Source of the DNA: Synechococcales cyanobacterium bin59.metabat.ball.084
Lineage (GTDB): Bacteria > Cyanobacteriota > Cyanobacteriia > Cyanobacteriales > Chamaesiphonaceae
Direction of reading: 5' to 3'
NCBI GenBank assembly: GCA_013297675.1
Contig: JAAFHZ010000036.1
Coordinates: 1 to 36,091, forward strand
DNA: 36,091 nt
Part shown: positions 8,361 to 17,229 of the stretch, piece after piece
Position numbering within the stretch: position 1 is the stretch's first letter
How the letters are laid out: each line of letters begins with the position of its first letter
Notes under the pieces: model-generated
What the model was told of the DNA's origin: nothing
The model's database searches: none
The model's input: only the letters and a program-made list of their open reading frames with translations
Made by a program: the position numbers and the translations under genes

Positions 8361-8788
8361 CTACTAATGAACCCACAGCTTTAGTCGATCGATATTTGCT
8401 GACAGAAGTTGGTAAATACACCTTAGTTTTTCCAGCTAATTGGGTCAGTGAAGTGTTGCAGGTCGAACAAAATAAAGTTTTACAGATACCTCATTATCCA
8501 CCAGCAATTTTGGGGATTGCTAATCATCACAATAACTTTTTAACCTTGGTGGCGGGCTGGCAATTTTTACCTGAGACTCAACCCAGTAGAATAGACCGTT
8601 TCATGGTGGTGAGGTTAGGAGCAACCATGAAAAATTGGCAAAATATTGGAGTAGTGATCGATCGAGTATTGGGTAGCATGGTAAAAAAAGACTTGCCATC
8701 TAAGCCTCAGAAATTATTTGTGTTGGCCAACTCTCAACTATTACCTAATCATCTTTGGCAACCGCTGAATAAGAAGCTACCCCACTAA
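8351..8788 (+). CDS. CheW-like adaptor (PixI/PilI-like)
   Basis: A 145-residue CheW-domain protein that would bridge the membrane MCP-like protein and the CheA kinase. The characteristic stretch YTLVFPANWVSEVL (residues 23-36), the HYPPAILGIANHHNNFLTLV region and the late IGVVIDRVLG segment follow the CheW pattern. The ATG at 8351 lies inside the end of the preceding gene with AGG upstream, and its TAA shares one base with the next ATG (TAATG at 8786-8790). This tight packing implies coupled translation of adaptor and receptor. Confidence 0.9.
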   Translation: MLLTTNEPTALVDRYLLTEVGKYTLVFPANWVSEVLQVEQNKVLQIPHYPPAILGIANHHNNFLTLVAGWQFLPETQPSRIDRFMVVRLGATMKNWQNIGVVIDRVLGSMVKKDLPSKPQKLFVLANSQLLPNHLWQPLNKKLPH

Positions 8789-10806
8789 TGAAAATTCCTT
8801 TTTATCGACAAATACAACGATTGTTTCAATCTCTGCAAAGATTTGTGCAGGCTCATCTCTTGGCAACAGGGATGATTACGATGCTTTTTAACTTGATTTT
8901 TATTGGTTTCTACACCATGGAATCTGTTAAAAATTATCCACCTCAATCACTCTTTTTATTGATCTTGAGCATCACATTTTTGCTGGTGAGCTGGCTAGTG
9001 CTTTTAATTACCATTCGAGATCATGTCGCTACCGAAAAGGCTATGCATTTAGAGCTGCAAGCGGAAGTTAAGCGACGTTACAAAGAACAAAAAATTGTCA
9101 GCAAAGAAAGCAAGACCTTACAGCAAGATGTGAGCATTTTGCTCAATGCGGTTTCGGCCATGGAGTCAGGAGATTTAACAACCCGAGTGCCCATGTCTGA
9201 AGGAGTAGTGGGGCTAGTCGGTGATACCTTAAATCGTTTAACCGAAGAACTGAGCCGAGTGATTTATCAAGCAGCCAGCACGGCTCAGCAGGTGGCTGCT
9301 GGCAGTAAAAATCGCCAAAGAATTGCCGAAATGGTGGCAAGAGATACAACCGAACAAACTCATGCAGCTCGATCGGTACAGTCTTTAACCCGAGATGTGC
9401 ACAGTGCTGCTTGGGCAGCGGCTCAGCAGGTAGCCGAAACCAATGAATCTCTGCGGAGTTTGCAAACTACGGTAGCTGAGAGTCAAGCATCGATTCACCA
9501 CTTAGAAAGAGATAGCGAAGTACTACAGCAAGGTAGTGATCGCATTGTCCAACAAATCAAAACCCTCGGTGAATTCGTTGGCCAAACTGATCGATTTGTT
9601 CACGACCAAAACGAGATTGCTACCCAGACTCAAATTTTGGCACTAAATGCCTCCTTAGTAGCTGCGCGAGCTGCCGAGCAAAAAGATCCTGAACAGTTTG
9701 CAGTAGTTGCCCGCGAGTTTGAGTCGATTGCCGATCGCATTGGTAAATTAGCGCAACATACCAGCGTGAGCTTAACTAATCTAGAGCAGCGCAGCTCTCA
9801 GATAGATTTAGTAGTATCTACTGTCGATCGAGAAGTGCAAAGCATGGGAGATCTGGTCAAGGAGTTTACCCGAGAAGTTAAAGAAGCCACAAAAGCTTTT
9901 GAAGTAGTGCAGGTAGTTACCAAAAAAGCTGTAGAAGCCGGAGAAACAGTTAATCGTACTAGTCAAAGAATTTTAGATGCCACCGATCTGACGGCGGCAG
10001 CGATGGATGGAATAGTGATCCTTTCTCAACAAATTTCTACCCAGGCCAAAGATGCTCAAAAAGCTGGAATTCATCTCAACCAGCTTTCTTATCAGTTACT
10101 TGGCAACATTCAAGTTTTTAAACTACCCAATGACTTGTTACCGATTGAAAATGAATCTGATACCCTAGCCCCTTGGCCAGATTCACCCCCAGAGGCTTCT
10201 ACCAGCTTCTTATCTTGTTCTTTAGATCTGGGTATTAAAAGCAGTATGCTTGATCCCAGTAGCGATACAACCAGTGTAGAGGCGCTACAAGTTGTTAGTT
10301 CAGCAATTGATCATGGTCGCCAAGAATTAAGCAATTTGTTGGCCGGATTAGAAGTATTGCAGCAGGGGAATGGCCAAATCAGCAATCGGACTCTAGCTTT
10401 AGATGATTTTGTAGAAATGGCTAACCAGTTTTCGCGTCAACAAAAACGGATGGCAGCATTGACTAAAGTATTGGCTTTTAATGCGGTGCTGCTTTCTAAC
10501 CGGGCAATTCAAGAGCAAGAACCAGCTCAATTTAATAATATTGCTCGGGAGTTTGAAGCTGTAGCTAATCAAGTTAGTAGTTTATCGGCAACTACTAATC
10601 TGAGCTTGCGCATGCTGCTTCAGCATACCACCCAAATTCAAACGGTGACTTCAGGACTGCACGAAGATGTGTCAGAAAGCGATCGACTACTACAACAGTT
10701 AATTACTCAAGCCGGTGATTCTCAGCAAATCTTCACCACGGCAACGGCAGCGATTGCTACTGTTCAACCGCGCAATCTGCTAGCTCAAAAAGCATTCTTA
10801 AACTAA
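8788..10806 (+). CDS. Methyl-accepting chemotaxis-like protein (PilJ/PixJ-like) with two signalling tips
   Basis: A 672-residue membrane signalling protein. Two membrane helices (about residues 25-44 and 54-77) are separated by only some ten residues, so there is essentially no extracytoplasmic sensor domain. A HAMP-like linker spans about 100-160. The long helical region contains two hairpin-tip sequences: IATQTQILALNASLVAARAA at 277-296, followed by EFESIADRIGKLA, and a second, more divergent tip around 554-600 (KVLAFNAVLLSNRAIQ). These are joined by an acidic, Pro/Ser-rich linker at about 445-500. No GAF or bilin-binding domain is present, unlike the PixJ phototaxis receptors. It would control the downstream CheA through the CheW-like adaptor. 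Whether the second tip is functional is unclear, as it keeps fewer canonical residues. Confidence 0.9.
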   Translation: MKIPFYRQIQRLFQSLQRFVQAHLLATGMITMLFNLIFIGFYTMESVKNYPPQSLFLLILSITFLLVSWLVLLITIRDHVATEKAMHLELQAEVKRRYKEQKIVSKESKTLQQDVSILLNAVSAMESGDLTTRVPMSEGVVGLVGDTLNRLTEELSRVIYQAASTAQQVAAGSKNRQRIAEMVARDTTEQTHAARSVQSLTRDVHSAAWAAAQQVAETNESLRSLQTTVAESQASIHHLERDSEVLQQGSDRIVQQIKTLGEFVGQTDRFVHDQNEIATQTQILALNASLVAARAAEQKDPEQFAVVAREFESIADRIGKLAQHTSVSLTNLEQRSSQIDLVVSTVDREVQSMGDLVKEFTREVKEATKAFEVVQVVTKKAVEAGETVNRTSQRILDATDLTAAAMDGIVILSQQISTQAKDAQKAGIHLNQLSYQLLGNIQVFKLPNDLLPIENESDTLAPWPDSPPEASTSFLSCSLDLGIKSSMLDPSSDTTSVEALQVVSSAIDHGRQELSNLLAGLEVLQQGNGQISNRTLALDDFVEMANQFSRQQKRMAALTKVLAFNAVLLSNRAIQEQEPAQFNNIAREFEAVANQVSSLSATTNLSLRMLLQHTTQIQTVTSGLHEDVSESDRLLQQLITQAGDSQQIFTTATAAIATVQPRNLLAQKAFLN

Positions 10807-10810
10807 CATC

Positions 10811-13402
10811 ATGAATTCACTAGAAAATTTAGCTCGGGTCATGGATGCGGAAATGGATGAAGCTGAAGCTCAGCTTCAGCAAGAGCTACGTGAAATGTTT
10901 GCAGTTGATACTGCCCAACATTTATCCGATTATTTCCGGTTAGTAAACCAGCTAAACTCTAGTTCTTGGACAGCCGATGTCCAGTCTATTTATCGGGCAG
11001 TTCATACCATTAAAGGTGGTGCGGTAACTGTAGGTGCTGAATGCACTTTGCAAGCAGCTACTATCTTAGAAAATTTATTAGATGACCTGCGCTATTTAAA
11101 AGTTGCTCCAGATCTGTCTGATCGGGGTTTGATTGGCATCTTAGTTGCTGCTGGAGAATTACTCTCAGCCAGTATTACTATTCAAATTGATTCCCCTCAG
11201 TCAGTTATTTATACTAAAGAGCGCCTAGAAACTATTCATGCCCAAGTTAAAACTGTCTATTTACCAAACTGGAGCATTAATCAGCAGCTACAACAAGAAT
11301 TTGTCGAACAGGGTTTTGACTTTGTGGTGTTGCCCCTAGAAATGCAGCTCGATGCCCTGGCTACCGATATTGCAGTTCCAGATAAACTCCGCCAAACAGC
11401 CGCAGTAACTATTACTCAACTTCAGCAAATTGGTAGTGATTTAGAGCTAGGCAGAGGCTGGACGAAGGTATTAGAACTTTGTCAACAGGTAGTAGAGCAT
11501 GTAGATAGCTATGTCTGGAAATCTACTTTGCCCAATTATTTGGCAATGCTGAAAGATTGTGCAGCCAATGGCGGGGAGTTAGAAAATGTCGCTCCAGCTC
11601 CACCGCCAGTTGACAGCTCCGCTGCCTTTGGCGATCGCAAACATCATCGCCAAACTATTCAGATCCCAATCCCACTAACTAAGTTAGATTTATCCAGCCA
11701 GCAAGCGGCTGAATCGTTACTTTCTGCCAAGGGGATGATTGAAGTCAGTCATAAATTTCAGGCTCAAATAGCCCAGCTAAACTTATTGGTAGACGAAAAC
11801 GTGCAGTCGATCGCCCGCCTGCGCCAAATGCAAGATGACTATGCTATTTTGCGTCAAGCTACTGCCAGCAACGCCCCCGAGCGCTATCGTCAGGGCTACA
11901 ACACCATTAATGGTCTATTGGAAAACATTTTGCGGACTGCGGAACTAGCCCAAGAAATTGAAACTTTAGGCAGCAATAGTTTGGCTCAGTTTACTTCTTT
12001 AGAGCGGACTGTTTCTAAGTTACGTGACGGCATTGAGTCTTTGCGCTTGTTACCATTTAGAACTTTAACCACCAAAGCACGCGGCATTTTGCGCAATTTG
12101 GTAGAGCGCTACGATAAGCTTGCTGAAATAGAAGTCACCAATGAAGATATTGAATTGGACGTAGGCTTAATTCATCAGCTTGAGCCGGTGATATTACACC
12201 TAATTCGCAATGCTTACGATCATGGCATTGAGTCGATCGAAAACCGCATTGCTGCGGGTAAACTGGCGATCGGCACCATTAGAATTACTTTACAGCGCCA
12301 AGGTCACATCTATGTTTTAGAAATCGGCGATGATGGTGCGGGCATTGATGCCCACAAGTTATCCCAAAAAGCTGAAGCCAATAACTTTAAGCTCACCGAT
12401 ACCAGTAATAACCAAAAGTTACTAGAAGTACTTTGTCAGCCCGGATTAACTTCGCGCGAAACCATTAGTGAAGTGTCTGGGAGAGGAGTAGGGATGGATG
12501 TGGTGGCCAACCAAGTAGCAGAGATTGGAGCCACTCTGAGCTTGAGTACGGTTGTAGGACAAGGTACCACTTTTACCCTCCAGCTACCGGTTACTCAGTT
12601 ATTGTTGCCTTGTGCGCTGTTGCAGGTGGCCGACCAGGTGGTGGCTTTGCCGATCGATACGATCACTGAAACTGTTTCGATTTTTGATGATGCAGTCAAA
12701 GTAGAAAATGGCTGGAATGTATTAGTTGGAGATCAGCGAGTGGTGGCAGTTAACCTGAATGCCTATTGGCAGCAGGTAGATGAACAGTTACCAGAAACTG
12801 CTGTAGCGGTAGGTATTAAGCTATCTACTGGCCTCAGTTGGCTAATTGCGGATGATCTGGTGAGTCAAACAGAATTATTGGTCTCGCCTTTCCCTAAACC
12901 CTTAGTGCCGCCAGTGGGGATTTTGGGGATTAGCTCAATGATCGATGGTCAGCCAGTCGCTGTTTTAGATCCGGCGGCAATTTTAAACAATTGGCAAAAG
13001 GTGGCTGCTCGTCAAGCTCCTCGATCGGGCAAAACTCGGATTGTAATTGTGGACGATGCGGCCTTAATTCGTCGCCGCCTAGAAAGTAGCCTAGAAAATC
13101 ATGGCTTTGCCACCCAGAGCTTTGCCAACGGGATGGATGCTTTGAACTGGTTACAGACTAGCGAATCACCGGCTTTGATGATCACAGATATTGAGATGCC
13201 TGGAATGGATGGCTATACTTTGATCGATCGCTGTCGGCGGCTGGGTTTGCACATGCCAATTTTGGTGATTTCTTCGCGTCTTTCTCCAGAATGGAGCAAA
13301 GAAGCCATTCGTTTGGGTGCCAACGGCTATTTGAGTAAAGGGTTTTCCACGGCCAAGTTGGTAGAAACGGTAGATTTACTTTTGCAGCCAGAAAATATTT
13401 AG
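10811..13402 (+). CDS. CheA-type hybrid histidine kinase (PixL/PilL-like)
   Basis: An 863-residue chemotaxis-like kinase. Domains in order: an Hpt domain with phosphorylatable H65 in VHTIKGG; a helical dimerisation region at about 300-450; a HATPase domain with N-box HLIRNAYDHGIE (463-474), G1 IGDDGAGID (505-513) and G2 GRGVGMDVV (557-565); a CheW-like domain at about 600-725; and a C-terminal receiver with VDDA at 747-750, phosphoacceptor D793 in TDIEMPGMDG and Lys in YLSKG. Only one Hpt domain is present, unlike the multi-Hpt ChpA of Pseudomonas. It starts four bases after the MCP-like gene. It should phosphorylate the PatA-like and CheY-like proteins of this operon. No cheB or cheR lies nearby. 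Confidence 0.93.
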   Translation: MNSLENLARVMDAEMDEAEAQLQQELREMFAVDTAQHLSDYFRLVNQLNSSSWTADVQSIYRAVHTIKGGAVTVGAECTLQAATILENLLDDLRYLKVAPDLSDRGLIGILVAAGELLSASITIQIDSPQSVIYTKERLETIHAQVKTVYLPNWSINQQLQQEFVEQGFDFVVLPLEMQLDALATDIAVPDKLRQTAAVTITQLQQIGSDLELGRGWTKVLELCQQVVEHVDSYVWKSTLPNYLAMLKDCAANGGELENVAPAPPPVDSSAAFGDRKHHRQTIQIPIPLTKLDLSSQQAAESLLSAKGMIEVSHKFQAQIAQLNLLVDENVQSIARLRQMQDDYAILRQATASNAPERYRQGYNTINGLLENILRTAELAQEIETLGSNSLAQFTSLERTVSKLRDGIESLRLLPFRTLTTKARGILRNLVERYDKLAEIEVTNEDIELDVGLIHQLEPVILHLIRNAYDHGIESIENRIAAGKLAIGTIRITLQRQGHIYVLEIGDDGAGIDAHKLSQKAEANNFKLTDTSNNQKLLEVLCQPGLTSRETISEVSGRGVGMDVVANQVAEIGATLSLSTVVGQGTTFTLQLPVTQLLLPCALLQVADQVVALPIDTITETVSIFDDAVKVENGWNVLVGDQRVVAVNLNAYWQQVDEQLPETAVAVGIKLSTGLSWLIADDLVSQTELLVSPFPKPLVPPVGILGISSMIDGQPVAVLDPAAILNNWQKVAARQAPRSGKTRIVIVDDAALIRRRLESSLENHGFATQSFANGMDALNWLQTSESPALMITDIEMPGMDGYTLIDRCRRLGLHMPILVISSRLSPEWSKEAIRLGANGYLSKGFSTAKLVETVDLLLQPENI

Positions 13403-13411
13403 GTTCTGCTG

Positions 13412-13441
13412 TTGACACTGGTAGTTACTGCAAGCTATTCT
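13412..13441 (+). promoter_or_regulatory. Probable sigma-70-type promoter of tRNA-Ser
   Basis: TTGACA at 13412-13417 and TATTCT at 13436-13441 are separated by 18 bp. Transcription would begin near 13448, about five bases before the tRNA. The promoter lies just past the stop codon of the CheA gene, so the tRNA need not depend on that operon. Confidence 0.55.
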
Positions 13442-13452
13442 AGATAAGCTCT

Positions 13453-13539
13453 GGAGAGATGGCCGAGCGGTTGAAGGCGCAGCACTGGAAATGCTGTTTG
13501 GGGGAAACTTCAACGAGGGTTCGAATCCCTCTCTCTCCG
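13453..13539 (+). tRNA. tRNA-Ser (anticodon GGA)
   Basis: An 87-nt tRNA with a 7-bp acceptor stem GGAGAGA/TCTCTCC and discriminator G. The anticodon arm has the loop CTGGAAA, giving anticodon GGA (reads UCC and UCU). A long variable arm follows (TGGGGGAAACTTCAACGA region), as expected for serine class II tRNAs, and then the T arm GGGTTCGAATCCC. No CCA is encoded. No integrase or attachment-site duplication is visible beside it. Confidence 0.96.
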
Positions 13540-13545
13540 TAGATC

Positions 13546-13585
13546 AGCAAAAAGCGCAGCTAACTTGTTAGCTGCGCTTTTTGCT
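13546..13585. terminator. Bidirectional hairpin terminator after tRNA-Ser
   Basis: A perfect 19-bp inverted repeat (13546-13564 and 13567-13585) with a TT loop. Each arm carries an A5 or T5 tract next to a GC-rich core (GCGCAGC). It can end the tRNA transcript rightward and the yceD operon leftward, and lies between these convergent units. Confidence 0.8.
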
Positions 13586-13605
13586 AAACCTAATCTCCTG
13601 TGCGG

Positions 13606-14121
13606 CTACTCAGACTGCTCTAACAAAGACTTCAGGCTACCCCAACGACTATCGATCGCCTTAGTTTCTTCGGCCACCGCTGGCTGACTATCTGGAATAG
13701 GCAAGCCGGGACAATCTTCGCTGCAAAGCTGCCGGTGGGGCAAAGATAGGCAGAGCTGCTCATACAGCCAGGTTTCGGCATCAAAATGACCCTCAGGATG
13801 CAGGGACTCTACCAAATCATTAAAATCTACTCGCAGTTCAATTGGCCCATCATAGGTGTCATCGGCTGCTTCGTCTAACCAAATTACTTCTTGGGCATCT
13901 AGTTCTAGCCGGTGATTGTATTGCTGTAAGCAGCGATGACAGACCAAGGTAATAATCGCATCGGCTGCTGCTGACACATTCAAAAAAGTACCTTGGTGCT
14001 GCACGGTAATTTGACCTCGTACCGGAGTAAGAGTTTCTAGATCTAGCACCATCCCATCTACAGGAATTTTTAGGGTATGGCGTTCGTGACGAAACAAGTG
14101 AGGAATAAAGACTTTTTCCAT
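13606..14121 (-). CDS. yceD: YceD/DUF177 family protein (23S rRNA accumulation factor)
   Basis: A 171-residue DUF177 protein. Family members (YceD in E. coli and plants) are needed for normal 23S rRNA levels. The hallmark Cys pair CHRC is at 61-64, followed by further Cys residues at 124, 133 and 137 in a region (LCLSLPHRQLCSEDCPGL) typical of the family and probably binding a metal. It is the last gene of the leftward block, 12 bp after khpB, and is followed by the shared hairpin terminator. Its usual partner rpmF is not here; instead it is tied to the rpmH/rnpA/yidC block, which is a sensible ribosome-biogenesis context. Confidence 0.85.
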   Translation of the reverse strand: MEKVFIPHLFRHERHTLKIPVDGMVLDLETLTPVRGQITVQHQGTFLNVSAAADAIITLVCHRCLQQYNHRLELDAQEVIWLDEAADDTYDGPIELRVDFNDLVESLHPEGHFDAETWLYEQLCLSLPHRQLCSEDCPGLPIPDSQPAVAEETKAIDSRWGSLKSLLEQSE

Positions 14122-14133
14122 GGTTTTTGTCGC

Positions 14134-14598
14134 CTAGGGCGATTTCAGCTCTACTACCAACCGGCGATCGGCATCCAATCCCCGACTGGTGGTGGTCAAA
14201 TCTGGGTAGTCTCCAGAAGCTTCAAAAAAGCTGTGCAGCTCTCGCCTTGCTGCTCCCGATAATGGGGGCATTTCGTATGAAGTGCCAGTACTGCGCACAT
14301 GCTCAGCCGCTCGATCGGCGATGATTTTCAGCTCCGTAGATCTTTTTTGTCGATAGCCGTCTAGCTCCACCACAATCGCTGGTTTAGCTGCGCCAGCAAA
14401 AGCCTCATTGGCTAAATACTGCAAGGCATCGAGGGCAGCACCATCGGTACCAATTAAGGTGATGACTTGCCCCGGAGTGAGGGCTTGGGAGTCGATCGTT
14501 AGCCATTCTTGACCATCGATCGACTGGTTCTCTACGCCGACAGCGAAGCCAGCTAGGTCTAGCACCTCTTCTAACCACTGCTTAGCGGCGATACTCAT
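14134..14598 (-). CDS. khpB: KhpB/Jag RNA-binding protein (KH and R3H domains)
   Basis: A 154-residue protein with a KH-type core ([17 protein letters not shown] at 48-64, GYRQKR at 81-86) and a C-terminal R3H domain with R118 and H122 in ARRELHSFF, then PDLTTTSRG and RRLVVEL. The Jag N-terminal domain found in Firmicutes is absent, as is usual in cyanobacteria. Its start overlaps the yidC stop by four bases (ATGA), so translation is coupled. In other bacteria KhpB works with KhpA as a broad RNA chaperone; that role here is by family. Confidence 0.88.
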   Translation of the reverse strand: MSIAAKQWLEEVLDLAGFAVGVENQSIDGQEWLTIDSQALTPGQVITLIGTDGAALDALQYLANEAFAGAAKPAIVVELDGYRQKRSTELKIIADRAAEHVRSTGTSYEMPPLSGAARRELHSFFEASGDYPDLTTTSRGLDADRRLVVELKSP

Positions 14599-15770
14599 GA
14601 ATCGGCAGCCTTTTTCTTGGAGTTTTTACCTTTTTCAAACGGCAGGCTTTCGCGGCCTTCTTTGGCTTTTTTCTCTTTTTCTTGAGAGTCTACAATTTTT
14701 TGCAGATCGGCTGGTAGCGGCTCCTTAGAAATAATGTAGGTCTGGATAGTCTGAAAGACGTTTCCGATCACCATGTACATTAAAACTCCTGCTGGCAAGG
14801 GGAAGAACAAGAACATTCCCGAGAAAATGATCGGAGTAAACTTGTTTACAGCCTGTTGACTAGCATCTTTTTCGGGGTTGTCAGAACCGGCTGGATCAGG
14901 CTTCGGCCCAGTCAGACTTTGGCTCACATACAAGCTCAGACCAAAGAAAATAATCATCCCCAACACGTCCCAATGGATGGTGCCATCTGGGTCTCTGGCT
15001 CCTACGTGACCAAGGGCATCAATAAATAGGAATCCGGTATCGGCGGCAATTCCTTGGACGGTGCCTTTGAGAGTGGCTTCACCGGCAGCGAGGGCTTCGA
15101 TCGAGCCATCGGCGGAGATTTTAACTTTGTCTTCACCCTTGGCCACAGTCCAGGTGGGCGCAATCTTGGTGCCGGGATACTGAGTCAATACATCAGATAA
15201 AGCTTTGCCATCGACAGTCTGAAAAGTAACTTTAGCCGATTGACCTTCGCCTAGCACGTTACCAGTGGCAATATCGGCGACCACTGGAGCGTGGAAGTTA
15301 TCGCTGAAGTAAATGCTGTGGGGTTCGCTGTTAAATGGTTGGGGCTGGATCTGAGCAATTTGGTCTTTGGGTACCACGTTCACATTAACGCTGTAGTCGA
15401 TGTTAGAAAATGGTGATCCCCGCAGAGTGGCGAACAATGCAAACAGCACCGGCATTTGAAATACCAACGGTAAACAGCCGCTCAATGGGTTGCCAAATTC
15501 TTTATAGATGGCACTCATTTCTTCTTGCTGTTTGGGCGGGTCGTTTTTGTACTTTTCTTGTATTTCCTTCACCCGCTTTTGCATCAGGGGTTGGGAGATG
15601 CGGGTACGGCGCATACTGCGGGTTGATCCGGCAGTGAGCGGGTAGAGCGCAAAACGAATTACGACGGTAAGAGCGACGATCGCCAAACCATAGTTGGGCA
15701 CAATTCCATAGAAAAAATCTAGGATTGGCAACATGACGTTGTTGGAAATAAACCCGATACCAAAGTCCAT
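14595..15770 (-). CDS. yidC: YidC/Oxa1/Alb3 membrane protein insertase
   Basis: A 391-residue insertase that places membrane proteins into the plasma and thylakoid membranes. The conserved start of the core ([20 protein letters not shown] at 27-46) is followed by the cytoplasmic hairpin ([20 protein letters not shown]), the helix [19 protein letters not shown] and the last helices ([20 protein letters not shown]). Between the second and third helices lies an insertion of about 100 residues with a Big-2-like beta pattern ([19 protein letters not shown]), characteristic of cyanobacterial YidC and facing the periplasm or lumen. The tail is rich in Lys and can bind ribosomes. The gene follows the PH-domain gene by about 80 bp. 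Confidence 0.95.
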   Translation of the reverse strand: MDFGIGFISNNVMLPILDFFYGIVPNYGLAIVALTVVIRFALYPLTAGSTRSMRRTRISQPLMQKRVKEIQEKYKNDPPKQQEEMSAIYKEFGNPLSGCLPLVFQMPVLFALFATLRGSPFSNIDYSVNVNVVPKDQIAQIQPQPFNSEPHSIYFSDNFHAPVVADIATGNVLGEGQSAKVTFQTVDGKALSDVLTQYPGTKIAPTWTVAKGEDKVKISADGSIEALAAGEATLKGTVQGIAADTGFLFIDALGHVGARDPDGTIHWDVLGMIIFFGLSLYVSQSLTGPKPDPAGSDNPEKDASQQAVNKFTPIIFSGMFLFFPLPAGVLMYMVIGNVFQTIQTYIISKEPLPADLQKIVDSQEKEKKAKEGRESLPFEKGKNSKKKAADS

Positions 15771-15849
15771 TAGTCAGTCCGCTGTAAAGGAAAAAGGGAA
15801 TACCACGACGATCGGACTGGTCGTGGCCACAGTCGTATTGCTGGTTTAA

Positions 15850-16260
15850 CTAAGCAGCCTGAGCAGCTTTAGCGGCAACAGATTTGAAAGGTTCGCCTGT
15901 TTTGGCTTGAACTCTTTCGTTGATGTATTCGTACATTTCGACATACTTAGGTACGGCGCGCATTTCTAGGCGGCTGCCGTCTTGCAGTACCAATACCATG
16001 TCTCCCCACAGGCCAAGACCCCGAGGAATTTTGATGGCATCAGCTATGTCTGAATAAATAATATCAGTCTGATCGCGACCCATCCAGCCGCCGATGACTG
16101 AGACCCGCCGATCGGTGATTTTGTAACGTAGCCAGAGTGCTCTGGTGACGGCTCCGATCGATAAGGGAATGAAAACAACAAAAAATCCGAGCAGTAGGTT
16201 AAAGATCAAATCGCCGATGTGTGGACCGCCTTCATAGAAGGTTGTTTCCTTGATGCCCAT
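15850..16260 (-). CDS. PH-domain-like membrane protein
   Basis: A 136-residue protein with one hydrophobic segment at about 17-42 (LIFNLLLGFFVVFIPLSIGA), then a bacterial PH-like domain in which YKITDRRVSVIGGWMGRDQT and the later DIADAIKIPRGLG fit the pattern of the DUF304/YdbT-type family. In cyanobacteria this gene is commonly found between rnpA and yidC, as here. Its 5' end overlaps the 3' end of rnpA by 29 bp in another frame, so the two are probably translationally coupled. The function is not established; a link to membrane insertion is an inference from position. Confidence 0.8.
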   Translation of the reverse strand: MGIKETTFYEGGPHIGDLIFNLLLGFFVVFIPLSIGAVTRALWLRYKITDRRVSVIGGWMGRDQTDIIYSDIADAIKIPRGLGLWGDMVLVLQDGSRLEMRAVPKYVEMYEYINERVQAKTGEPFKSVAAKAAQAA

Positions 16261-16630
16261 GCGTTACCTCGAGTGTTAGCAATAATTTCTCTAATTCTCG
16301 CAAAATTTCGTCATAATCACATCCTATGATGCTCGGTTTGCAGGTGATCACCACCATTTTTCCGGGCAAAATTTGGCCGATCGATTGTCGCAGAGCGCCT
16401 TTGATGCGTCTTTTGATCAAATTTCGCACTACCGCTTTTTTGCTGACTTTTTTGCCGATCGAGATCCCGAAGCAGGTGGCATCGGGACGTTGGGCGGCAG
16501 GGTTGTCTAAAGAACGGGGTCTGGATAAAACCGTGACCGACAGGTGTGTACCTGTCCGCCGCCGACCTTTTTGATAGACCTGCTGAAAATCTTGTCTGCG
16601 TCGGAGCCGATAGGTTTTCGGCAAGGACAT
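16232..16630 (-). CDS. rnpA: Ribonuclease P protein component
   Basis: A 132-residue basic protein subunit of RNase P, which trims 5' leaders from pre-tRNAs. The family signature is RNLIKRRIKGALRQ at 69-82, after the ISIGKKVSKKAV strand. The N-terminus RLRRRQDFQQVYQKGRR also fits. It begins two bases after the rpmH stop and overlaps the PH-domain gene at its end, so the three form one compact transcript with yidC. Confidence 0.95.
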   Translation of the reverse strand: MSLPKTYRLRRRQDFQQVYQKGRRRTGTHLSVTVLSRPRSLDNPAAQRPDATCFGISIGKKVSKKAVVRNLIKRRIKGALRQSIGQILPGKMVVITCKPSIIGCDYDEILRELEKLLLTLEVTHGHQGNNLL

Positions 16631-16632
16631 GG

Positions 16633-16770
16633 CTATACCGACAAGCGACGACGGCCTCTGGCACGGCGGGCTTTGATCACGTTTTGGCCAGTGTGGCTAC
16701 GCATCCGTGCTCTAAAGCCGGAGGTTCTTTTTTGCTTGCGGTTGGTGCCGCGCAGGGTACGCTGTGTCAT
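16633..16770 (-). CDS. rpmH: Ribosomal protein bL34
   Basis: A 45-residue, very basic protein beginning [20 protein letters not shown] and ending in GRRRLSV. The FRARM-x5-G-x3-I-x-ARR-x-RGR pattern is diagnostic for L34. It is the first gene of the leftward block, and its stop is two bases before the rnpA start. The 160 bp upstream should hold the operon promoter, but I cannot choose a convincing -35/-10 pair. Confidence 0.97.
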   Translation of the reverse strand: MTQRTLRGTNRKQKRTSGFRARMRSHTGQNVIKARRARGRRRLSV

Positions 16771-16983
16771 GGTACGTTGATATTTTACAAGTGGGGATTT
16801 TGTCGCCGAAAAGCCACAATTCTTTAGCTTAGCAGATACTAGGGCTTTTTTCGATAACTTGGGTCACATTGGTTGACTTCCTGTTTAGAAGATCGATCAG
16901 CATGTATCTAGAGTTGGTGCGGTATTCTAGTACATATGCTGGTTGCCAATCCAAATACCATTCAAGTAAGTTATCCATACATC

Positions 16984-17229
16984 ATGAATACACTTCTTAA
17001 ACCATCTTCCCTGATTTCTAAAGGATTGAAGGTTGAGCAGATTAATAACCTGACTTTATTCAAGTTCACAGATGAGCTTGGCGATCGACTTCAAGTTTTG
17101 CTGGATAAGAGGAAAGTAGATGGTCTTACTGCGGAAGAGGTAATTGAACTGGAGTCGATCGGGGAACTTGATGACATTTTTAGCTATATCAATGCTGAAA
17201 TTGCTGCCAAAGCTAATGGTTATCCCTAA
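16984..17229 (+). CDS. Small hypothetical protein paired with HNH endonuclease
   Basis: An 81-residue acidic, helical protein beginning MNTLLKPSSL. The frame is also open from an ATG at 16936 (97 residues), but a TATTCT that could be a -10 box lies only eight bases before that ATG, which favours the later start. Its last 14 bases overlap the start of the HNH gene, so they are translated together. The layout (a small gene overlapping a nuclease gene) resembles an immunity or antitoxin partner, but I recognise no family and the function is open. Confidence 0.55.
   Translation: MNTLLKPSSLISKGLKVEQINNLTLFKFTDELGDRLQVLLDKRKVDGLTAEEVIELESIGELDDIFSYINAEIAAKANGYP

Noticed and set aside
8788-10806. 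Phototaxis photoreceptor of PixJ type
   Set aside because: No GAF domain or chromophore-binding Cys is present; only the operon layout is PixJ-like.
13453-13585. Integration site at tRNA-Ser
   Set aside because: No integrase gene and no repeat of the tRNA 3' end were seen nearby; the genes on both sides are core.
16317-16827. Several ORFs on both strands across rnpA and rpmH
   Set aside because: They are other-frame readings of the clearly recognised rnpA and rpmH genes.
16771-16935. Possible replication origin next to rpmH
   Set aside because: No dnaA gene or cluster of DnaA boxes is visible, and in cyanobacteria rpmH-rnpA need not mark the origin.
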